Part shown: positions 15,929-24,300 of the stretch, one piece after another | Numbering within the stretch: position 1 is the first letter of the stretch | How the letters are laid out: each line of letters starts with the position of its first letter | The notes under the pieces: generated by a model | What the model was told of the DNA's origin: nothing | Seen by the model: the letters and a program-made list of their open reading frames with translations, nothing else | Database searches by the model: none | Assembly: GCA_964456445.1 (NCBI GenBank) | Contig: CAYWBI010000014.1 | Span: forward strand, 1 to 42,250 | DNA length: 42,250 nt | From: CAYWBI01 sp964456445 | Lineage (GTDB): Bacteria; Calditrichota; Calditrichia; Calditrichales; J004 | Reading direction: 5' to 3' | Translations under genes and position numbers: made by a program

Positions 15929-17056
15929 ATGTTGGATAAAAGCCAAATAGAAGGACTGCACCAAAAACTGGAAACACCGGCCCTGCTTTTAGATATGGCC
16001 ATAATGCGTAACAACGTATGTGAAATGCAGGATGTTGCAAACCGAAATAATATACGCTTACGCCCCCATTGTAAAACGCATAAGTCCCCTCAACTTGCCA
16101 CATATCAACAGTCTGTGGGCGCAAGGGGCATATCCGTTGCCAAGCTTTCCGAAGCAGAAATGATGTTCCGCTCGGGTATCAGCGATATTTTTATTGCCAA
16201 TCAAATAACCCAGCCTTTAAAGTTAAAACGCCTGCAAAAGCTGCATCAACAAGCCGAATTGATTGTCGGTATTGATCATGGCCGTCAGGTTGATCAACTC
16301 CTCCCCTTATTTAATTCATCTTCGCGTCCTTTAAAGTTACGTATCGAAATCGATTGTGGCTTTAATCGCTGCGGTCTTTCATCAGGGGCAGATGAACTAA
16401 CTTCATTGGCCCGAAGGATACAAGCTGCAGCAGGACTAGAACTGGACGGCCTGTTTACCCACGCCGGTCATGCCTATGCAGCAAAAAGCACCGGGGAAAT
16501 TGAAAACATTGCCCGGCAGGAAGCCGATGAAGTAGTGAAAGCGGCACAACGTCTGCGGAAGCTCGGCATCGAAATTGCTACGTTGAGTGTGGGTTCAACA
16601 CCTACCGCGCATTTTGTGGCGGAGCAAACGGGGATAACAGAGTTCCGTCCCGGCAATTATATTTTTTACGATGGCATACAAGTTGGGCTGGGTGTTGCCG
16701 AATACAACCAATGTGCACTATATGTATTGGCGACCGTTATTTCCCAACCGGCAGCCGATCGCATTGTGTGCGACGCTGGTAGCAAAGCATTAAACATTGA
16801 CCGGGGAGCGCATTCGGCCCAAACGGTAAAGGGTTTTGGGCATTTGGTAAATATCACAGGAACAATTGACCGGGTTTCCGAGGAACATGGTATGATACAA
16901 TTAGAGCGGCCAGCCGAAATTAAAATTGGCTACCCATTGCTAATTATCCCGAACCATGCCTGCACCGTTGTCAATTTATATGACAATTATATTTGTATTG
17001 AAGGCGGTACCATTGTGCAAACCCTGCCCATTTTAGGCCGGGGGAAAAGTCAGTAA
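15929..17056 (+). CDS. D-threonine aldolase / DSD1-family PLP enzyme
   Basis: This 375-residue protein is of the alanine racemase N-terminal fold type III. RPHCKTHKSP at 46-55 carries the PLP lysine (Lys49 by alignment with D-threonine aldolase RPHxKTHK), FTHAGHAY and SVGSTPT form the PLP phosphate region, and the C-terminal NHACTV (His343, Cys345) is the divalent-metal site shared by D-threonine aldolase and D-3-hydroxyaspartate/D-serine dehydratase. It cleaves or dehydrates D-beta-hydroxy amino acids; which reaction is not decidable here. It is the third gene of the djlA cluster. Confidence 0.87.
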   Translation: MLDKSQIEGLHQKLETPALLLDMAIMRNNVCEMQDVANRNNIRLRPHCKTHKSPQLATYQQSVGARGISVAKLSEAEMMFRSGISDIFIANQITQPLKLKRLQKLHQQAELIVGIDHGRQVDQLLPLFNSSSRPLKLRIEIDCGFNRCGLSSGADELTSLARRIQAAAGLELDGLFTHAGHAYAAKSTGEIENIARQEADEVVKAAQRLRKLGIEIATLSVGSTPTAHFVAEQTGITEFRPGNYIFYDGIQVGLGVAEYNQCALYVLATVISQPAADRIVCDAGSKALNIDRGAHSAQTVKGFGHLVNITGTIDRVSEEHGMIQLERPAEIKIGYPLLIIPNHACTVVNLYDNYICIEGGTIVQTLPILGRGKSQ

Positions 17057-17231
17057 CAGTGGAATCAATTTATACAGAACCATTAAATATTTATAATCAT
17101 TTTCCACTATTTTCTTTTTACCCGTTTTGGGGCACAAAGATATAATTTCATACCGACCAGGACGAGAGTACGGGTTTACAATCGACGAAAAAAGCAACTA
17201 AAAACGGGTGCAATCAAAGGGACGGCAAGCG

Positions 17232-19079
17232 GTGAACATAAAACTGATTTATAAAAGGATATTTGTTGCGCTGGCCCTTTTTAGCGTCGTTGTCCTGCTC
17301 AGCGGATATTTAATGTACCGTACGTATGCCGGGCTCGGGGAAGATATCGTCCGACGGACCGCGCTGCTGATTGGGGATTCCGTAAATGAGATTTTGGCCA
17401 ATGCCGCAGATAAAAATCTTGAGACCCTTACCGTCAAAGAGAAAAAAAGCCTGCGGCGGCTGATGGGTTCGCTTACATCCGAAAAAGGCAACATCATACA
17501 TATCTTATTGATCAACGACCGGATGCGCATCTTGTTAAGCAGCGACCTGAGCGTTGAAGGCCGCGAATATACTTCTCAGGAAGAACTGGCCAACCTGCAG
17601 GGAGATGAACCCAAGGTGATCACGAAAACATGGGATGACAGTATCCGGGTCATCGATGTAATCCTTCCCCTAAAAAACACGGAAAATTCAGTTTACGGTT
17701 ATCTGCGTCTTGTGCTTTCACAAAAAGGATTTGGTGATTTTTATAAGGATGTTTTTCGGTTGTTTTTGCCCCTGGTGCTTGTATTTGCCCTGCTTATCGG
17801 CTTTACCATTTATTTTATTGCCCGTGCTTATGCCAAGCCTTTGGAATCCATCGAACAAATGGCGGAGAACATTGCCCAGGGTGATTTCTCTTTTCGTATC
17901 AATTATGGGCGAAAAGACGAATTTACCGACACCTTTACCAGCATCGATAAATCCCTGGAAAAAGTAAGCGTTTTAAAAGAAGGCTATAAAAAAGCAGAGA
18001 AAAGGATAAATGCCCTGCTTCAGGCCGTTGACGAGAGCATCATTTTATTTGACAGCCATGGTGAAATTGTAAGTTATAATGAGGCTGGCGTCGAACTGTT
18101 TCAATGCCCGGTTGAAATGTTGTTTGAAAGTCACTTTAAACAAATTCAAACAAGCAATACCGAACTAAAAGAGCTGGTCATACGGGTGTTTCAGGAACAG
18201 GAAAGTATCCGGGAGCGTGAGATGACCCTTTGGCTCCCGGATGGCAGTGATGTGCTGGCCCGGGTTTCGGCATATATTTTTCGCGAAGGCGACGTCTTGT
18301 CCGGCATACTGCTGACCATAAAAAATCAAAAATCCATCAATGAGCTGCAGCGCAATTTACGGCGCTCTATGAAGTTTGGTGTCATTGCCAACCTGGCGTC
18401 ATCGATCAGTCATGAAATAAAAAATCCCTTATCGGCCATGGCAATCCATGCCGAAATTTTAAATATGAGCCTGGAAGATGTAAATATTGAAAATCGGGAA
18501 GTCGTTGACAAATCGCTTGCCACCCTGCAAAACGAGGTAAAACGCCTTAACCGTATCATCAATCAATTTTTTAACCTGGCCCGCACTCAAAAGGTAAACC
18601 TGAGCGAGGTCAATATTAACAAGCTATTGGACGATGTCTTGTTCCTGGTCCAGCAACAGGCTGTGGAGCGTCAAATACAAATTGACAGGCATTTTGATAC
18701 AAATATCAATCGCGTTTATGGGGACGCCGACCAGCTAAAACAAGTCTTCCTGAACATTGTGCTTAATGCATTTCAGGCAATTTACAATGACGGCCTGGTC
18801 ATTGTAAGGACAACTCAAAAAAACCGGCGTATAAAAGTAGAGATAGAAGATAACGGCTGTGGAATGCCCCGCGAAACCCAAGCGCATATATTTGATCTAT
18901 ATTTTACCACCAAACATGACGGCGGGGGAATTGGCATGTCCATTTGTAAGAATATTATCGAAGCGCACGAGGGGAGTCTTTGGTTTTCGTCCAGGGAAAA
19001 TATCGGTACGGTCTTTTCGATTGAATTCCCCCCGCGAGACATAACTACTCAGCTAAAAGCGCTTGAGCGTTCGAATTAA
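17232..19079 (+). CDS. sensor histidine kinase (HAMP-PAS-HisKA-HATPase)
   Basis: This membrane kinase of about 615 residues has an N-terminal TM helix, an extracytoplasmic sensor of about 130 residues, a second TM (LFLPLVLVFALLIGFTIYFI), a HAMP linker and a PAS-like domain. The transmitter follows: H-box SSISHEIKNPLSA (phospho-His394 from GTG 17232), N-box FLNIVLNAFQAI, G1 EDNGCGMP and G2 GGGIGMSICKNI. I prefer GTG 17232, with AAAGGGA upstream, to GTG 17208. No response regulator is adjacent, so it is an orphan kinase whose partner lies elsewhere. An AT-rich inverted repeat follows at 19101-19126 but is weak as a terminator. Confidence 0.9.
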   Translation: MNIKLIYKRIFVALALFSVVVLLSGYLMYRTYAGLGEDIVRRTALLIGDSVNEILANAADKNLETLTVKEKKSLRRLMGSLTSEKGNIIHILLINDRMRILLSSDLSVEGREYTSQEELANLQGDEPKVITKTWDDSIRVIDVILPLKNTENSVYGYLRLVLSQKGFGDFYKDVFRLFLPLVLVFALLIGFTIYFIARAYAKPLESIEQMAENIAQGDFSFRINYGRKDEFTDTFTSIDKSLEKVSVLKEGYKKAEKRINALLQAVDESIILFDSHGEIVSYNEAGVELFQCPVEMLFESHFKQIQTSNTELKELVIRVFQEQESIREREMTLWLPDGSDVLARVSAYIFREGDVLSGILLTIKNQKSINELQRNLRRSMKFGVIANLASSISHEIKNPLSAMAIHAEILNMSLEDVNIENREVVDKSLATLQNEVKRLNRIINQFFNLARTQKVNLSEVNINKLLDDVLFLVQQQAVERQIQIDRHFDTNINRVYGDADQLKQVFLNIVLNAFQAIYNDGLVIVRTTQKNRRIKVEIEDNGCGMPRETQAHIFDLYFTTKHDGGGIGMSICKNIIEAHEGSLWFSSRENIGTVFSIEFPPRDITTQLKALERSN

Positions 19080-19345
19080 ATTCAATGTGGCCGAGGGGTT
19101 TTTATAGCGGGGGATTTTCCTATAAATTTTATTTCATGCCCTGCCCGGCAGAAAGCTTTCAAACTTATGGAGCGCTTTATTTAACCCCGAAGACGGGAAA
19201 GGATATATTTATCTTTTCTCATTCATTTTGCTATGATTAAACTTTAAAATTTGTATTTAATATTTGCCGAGAGTATTCCGAAGATAGAAATCCAAACAAA
19301 CATATCTGGACAAAACTAAAGCGACATCATCTATTTGGGGGATTT

Positions 19346-20137
19346 ATGATAACGATACCGATGTTCCATGTGGACGCCTTTACCGATAAAATATTTACAG
19401 GCAACGGCGCGGTCGTCTGTATCCTGGATAATTGGTTGGAACAAAGTGTTATGTGCCATATTGCAGCGGAAAACAATCTGTCGGAGACCGCTTTTCTCGT
19501 AAAAGAAGGTCCGGGATACCATATCCGCTGGTTTACGCCAAAGGTCGAAGTTGATCTATGCGGACACGCCACCCTGGCCTCGGCCCATGTCTTGTTCAAT
19601 CATCTTGGCTTTTTAGAAGACGTCATACATTTTCAGTCAAGAAGCGGCCCGCTTGAAGTCCGCCGTGAAGGCGAGCGCTTAGCCATGAATTTTCCATCCC
19701 GATATCCCGAACCGGTCAAAGATATCCCAAGCGATTTGATTGATGGGCTAAACGCAGAGTTGCTCTCGGTCTATAAAGACATGAATTTTCTTGTGGTTTT
19801 TGAAAATGAAAGTCAGGTAAAAAAGCTACGGCCTCACTTCCGTATTTTATCCCGTATTGATTATGCCGGCTTTATTTGTACTGCGCCGGCCCAAAACCCA
19901 AAATACGATTTTGTATCGCGTTATTTTGCACCGTATGCAGGTATAAATGAAGATCCGGTAACCGGCTCCGCTCATACAACGCTTACAAAATATTGGGGAG
20001 AAAAACTGGGCAAAAAGGAATTGACGGCACGACAGATATCCAAACGGGGCGGCACCGTTTATTGCAGGGATTTTGGTGAACGTGTGGAAATTAGCGGAAA
20101 GGCCGTTACTTTTTTTAAAGGCGAAATATACTTATAG
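19346..20137 (+). CDS. PhzF-family isomerase-like protein
   Basis: This 263-residue member of the PhzF/diaminopimelate-epimerase-like fold has NLSETAFLV with the family's catalytic-type Glu47, IRWFTPKVEVDLCGHATLAS around 60-80, and EDPVTGSAHTTL near 200. PhzF itself isomerises a phenazine precursor, but most homologues have unknown substrates and no phenazine genes are here. The start ATG 19346 has GGGGGAT upstream. It stands alone: 266 bases from the kinase before it and 122 bases from the pseudogene after it. 'Phenazine biosynthesis' should be read as a family name only. Confidence 0.87.
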   Translation: MITIPMFHVDAFTDKIFTGNGAVVCILDNWLEQSVMCHIAAENNLSETAFLVKEGPGYHIRWFTPKVEVDLCGHATLASAHVLFNHLGFLEDVIHFQSRSGPLEVRREGERLAMNFPSRYPEPVKDIPSDLIDGLNAELLSVYKDMNFLVVFENESQVKKLRPHFRILSRIDYAGFICTAPAQNPKYDFVSRYFAPYAGINEDPVTGSAHTTLTKYWGEKLGKKELTARQISKRGGTVYCRDFGERVEISGKAVTFFKGEIYL

Positions 20138-20259
20138 GAAAAGGGGCTTAGCGTCCGATTACCTTAACAGACAACCTTAATTTAGTTTATAAGACAAGAT
20201 ATATTAAGTTTTGTTTTTCTAAACATCTGTCCCTGTCCTTAATTTATAACGGATATTCC

Positions 20260-21041
20260 ATGCGTGCTCTTGCAGGTATTTTCATACTTTTTACTTTAAT
20301 ACTCAGCATAGCAATTGCCGCTGTGCGGCCAGCCATCCTATATCTCGAAAATGGCAAGATTATGGAAACCGGCATCATCACGATGAAAAAAGACGGTTTG
20401 GTTTTGGAAAACGGTACAACTGTCCTTATCAAAGCCATCGACAAAATTAAAACAACGGACAAGACGCTAAAGCAAGAACCAAAAAAAAATTTCCAACATT
20501 CGTGGTTGCGCCAGATGATTCCTATTATGTCATGAACATTGCTTTAACCCATCCCAAAATCATTAAAAAGGACTATGGCCCCTATCCGTCCAAAGTACAT
20601 TCAATGCCCTGCTCATGTCGAACAGCTATGAATATTTGAGCTGCAGTTCAATGCCTATCCAAAGTTTTCAAGCCATGTCATTTTACAATTTAGCGCATCG
20701 TTGGGGCTGAAACATTTTTAGCTAAAAAATGACTATGGCCCGCCACAAACCGATTCCAACAAGGTCAATTCTTTTGCGATTGGAATGGGCGGCCCTTTTG
20801 ATTTTCTGGATCAGATTTTTCTGTTAAGTTTTAACTTTGCCCAAAAGGACTACATTTTTAATCGGGAAACGGACGCGGGCCAAAATGTGCCGCAACTTAT
20901 ATGACCCTTCATTTTCGTACCAATGGAAAGCGGTTTTATCTGATTGGTGGTGCGCGATATTACTTCCAAAACATCGTGATAAATGACCACATGGAAAGGT
21001 ACACATTCAATCTCGGGCTGGGCGTTAACATTGGAATTTGA
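20260..21041 (+). pseudogene. degraded outer-membrane beta-barrel-like gene, multiple frameshifts
   Basis: The 5' part (20260-20535) encodes a signal-peptide-like start (MRALAGIFILFTLILSIAIA) and ends early after an A9 run at 20481-20489. In the next frame the protein continues sensibly (FPTFVVAPDDSYYVMNIALT). Further one-base shifts or stops are needed near 20600, 20638, 20725 and 20899. The last stretch, in the frame opening at 20901, ends in aromatic/hydrophobic alternation (FYLIGGARYYF, YTFNLGLGVNIGI), as in a C-terminal beta-strand of an outer-membrane barrel. Rejoined, the frames give one coherent protein of about 255 residues, so this is a decayed gene or a poorly resolved stretch of assembly. 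The family is not identified. Confidence 0.65.
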
Positions 21042-21185
21042 ACCGGCAGGGTAACATTTTCTCCTGTTATCTTTTTCCCTGATATCTTTAGCTTAGGCCA
21101 TATTTCCAAAATTATGATGATAAAAACCTTATCCGCTATATATTGCTGTCGTTTATAAAAAGAGTTTGGGGCTATTTCAGGGAAC

Positions 21186-21206
21186 AAAGCTGTATTTTAC
21201 AGCTTT
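21186..21206 (+). terminator. 9-bp hairpin, possible weak terminator or leader structure
   Basis: A perfect inverted repeat AAAGCTGTA-TTT-TACAGCTTT with a three-base loop is followed by AATTATTC rather than a clean T run. It lies between the decayed barrel gene and the large adhesin gene and could end the former or sit in the leader of the latter. Confidence 0.35.
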
Positions 21207-21315
21207 AATTATTCTTAGTATTAGACTAAAAAAAAGTAAGCAATTTTTGATTTTGGTCTTATATTGGTATTGGCAAATGGAATTGTAGGTTAAGAATAAA
21301 AAAGGATATGTTCTT

Positions 21316-24300
21316 ATGTCTTCTGAAAAGAATATTAGCGAAATAAAATATGTCATCGGTTCCATTATTTGCACTATTCTTTGCATTTCATCCTCTTTTG
21401 CACAAATCAATGTTGGCGATGAACAAAATTTCAATACGCGTTATGATGGCCCGCAAAGCAATTCCCGTCTGGGGCAAAGCTTAACCTACGGCGATGTAAA
21501 CGGCGATGGATATCTTGATTTGATCGTCGGCGCATACCGCAATTCAGCCAACGGCCGTTTAAATTCCGGTAGTGTTTACATTATTCTTGGCAAAGCAACA
21601 AGCCCGGTTGGCACTGTCCTTGACCTGGACAACTCGCAGAATTATGATATCCGGTTCGACGGGGAGGGCAAAAAAGATCAGCTTGGCAGATCAGTTGCCT
21701 GTGGCGATATCAATAACGATAATTTCGATGATATTATTATCGGCGCCAACGGTTCTAACAATGGGGGAAAATTAGGGGCCGGAAGCGTTTATGTCATTTA
21801 TGGCTCTTCAACCATCGCCAACCAGAAAAACAAAGACCTTTTGGATCACAACAATTTTAATGTTCGCTATGATGGGGCATTAAACAACGATAGACTTGGT
21901 GAAAAAGTTCTGAGTCTTGATGTTAATGGCGACGGATACGAGGACGTAATTATGTCCGCGGCATTGGCAAACAATGATAGCAGTCAGGATTTAGGTAGTG
22001 TCTATATTACTTTTGGTAATGGAAGTTCATATATCGGCGCCATAAATGCCCTGTCAGATCCAGGGACATTTAGTAAAGTATATACGGGAACGGCAAGCGG
22101 AGACAGTCTGGGCGCTTCATTGGCTGGAGGAGATATAAACGGGGATGGTTTTGCTGATTTGATGATCGGCGCCCCCTATCAAAACTCAAACACATTGGTT
22201 GATAATGGCAGCCTTTATGTCATCTATGGAAAAGATGAAAGTGTGCAAGACGTAACATTATCTCTGTCCAATCAAAACAATTATAATATGCGTTTTGATG
22301 GATATGCCACAAATGATGTGCTTGGGCTCGGGGCGGCATGCACCGATTATAACGGTGACGGCCTTGATGATATCATAATTGGGGCGCCCGGGACCGATTT
22401 TCATTCCCGAACCCGTTCCGGAAGTTTTTATTTGATCAACGGCTCCACCTCGCCTCCCGCCACAAAGAATATTGACTTAGGCCAAATTAACAATTTTAAC
22501 ATCCGCTTTGACGGTGCGGCCAATGACGAGTTGTTAGGTATTAATGCTTCATCAAATGATATAAATGGTGATGGTCTCCATGACCTGCTTTTAGGTTCTT
22601 ATTTCGCGGATTATAATGACAGTACAAATTCAGGCAGCGTATATGTTTTATATGGCAATGATTCATATACGACGTCGGAGATAAGCGATCTGGAACAATC
22701 ATCAAATTATGATTTGCGTTATGATGGCGCCAGGTCCGGTGATAATTTTGGCCGCTCGACATCGGGCGTGGATTTTAATGCCGATGGATTTGGGGATATC
22801 GTAAGCAGCGCCTATTTAGCTTCGGATAATGACAGCCTTGAGTTTGGGAGCGTGTATCATATTTTAACCAATACATCCGGAGAGCCTGGGGCAATAAAAC
22901 GATATTTAGAAGCAGGGGACCGGCCGGATTTTATTATGCGCGATGAAGGCTTACGGATCGATTTCTCCGAAGGCAGTGACGGCTCATTCAATGTTCAAAG
23001 AAAACATAGCAAACCATCATCGGATTATGTGGACAACACCGGCACGGTGTCATGGCTGTTAAGTTCGGATAAGGGAAGTATAAAAAACACACAAGTTTCA
23101 CTTCATTACAACATAGATCAGGTGGCCGGTCTCGATACCGCCAACCTCGCTGTTTTTTATCGTAAAAAAAATGGCTCTCTTCATGATTGGTATAAGGTCA
23201 ACAATACCGTTCGTTCGCATACCAGCAACACCTTTAAGTTTACAGTGGACAGCCTTGGTGAATTTACGCTTGGTGACAGGGACAATATCTCTAACCATTA
23301 TCCCTATTTTGTCACAACCGATGTTGATTCGGCGACCGAAGATCAAAGTTATCTTTTTACACTGGTTGCAAAGGATACCGATAATGACAATCTTACCTAT
23401 ATAAAACTTAACGGACCTCAATGGGTATCAGTTTCCCTGGATGGTATTTTATCAGGGACGCCGGATTTGAACGATATTGGAACGACCCAAATTGAAATAA
23501 AAGTTACAGATGATGGCATAAATACGCTTTCGGACACTTTGCTGACCGGGCTTACAGTTATCGAAGTAAATGATAAGCCACAATTTATTACGACTTCGAT
23601 AGCCGATGCCACAGAAGATTCGGCATATATAGATACCGTATTGGCCACCGATGAAGAAAGCAGCGTACTTGTTTATTCAGCGTTGGCTGCTCCCGGCTGG
23701 ATGAATGTTGCCATTGACGGGGTTTTAAGCGGCACTCCTGAAAACAGTGACGTTGCCACAAATATTCCGGTAAAAGTAATTGCTACAGACGAAGGGGGCG
23801 CCAGCGACACTCTTCAAACAACCATTAATGTTTTTAACACAAACGATGCGCCGGTATTATCTTCCATTCCCGGGGAGCAAATCGACGAAGGCAGTCAGTT
23901 CTCTAACATCGATTTAAAACAATACACGACAGATGTTGACAATTCATTTAGCGAATTGAACTGGACAATCAGCAATAATCCCAATGTTTCCGTTACTATT
24001 GACTTCGATGGCATTGCAACCCTAACACCAAACAATAAAGACTGGAACGGGACCGATAGTATTCAATTTAAAGTTACGGACCCGGGTGGGTTGTCAGATT
24101 CAACCGGCGCATTGTTCATGGTAAAGCCGGTCAACGACCCTCCGGTTGTTTCAACTATCCCAAATCAAACCATCGACGAGGGTGGGTCCTTTTCCGATAT
24201 TAACCTTAACGACTTTGTAAACGATGTTGACAATGCGGATAGTGTGATAACCTGGAGCTATAAAAACAATGGCGAGCTTATCGTAACGATTGATCAAAAC

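Noticed and set aside
19101..19126. AT-rich inverted repeat TTTATAG/CTATAAA after the histidine kinase gene
   Set aside because: The stem is seven AT-rich pairs with a 12-base loop, too weak to list as a terminator.
19346..20137. Phenazine biosynthesis locus
   Set aside because: Only a PhzF-fold protein is present; the family is broad and no other phz gene occurs.
21177..21434. 85-codon minus-strand open frame across the adhesin start
   Set aside because: It covers the leader and signal-peptide region of the adhesin gene in antisense and has no support of its own.
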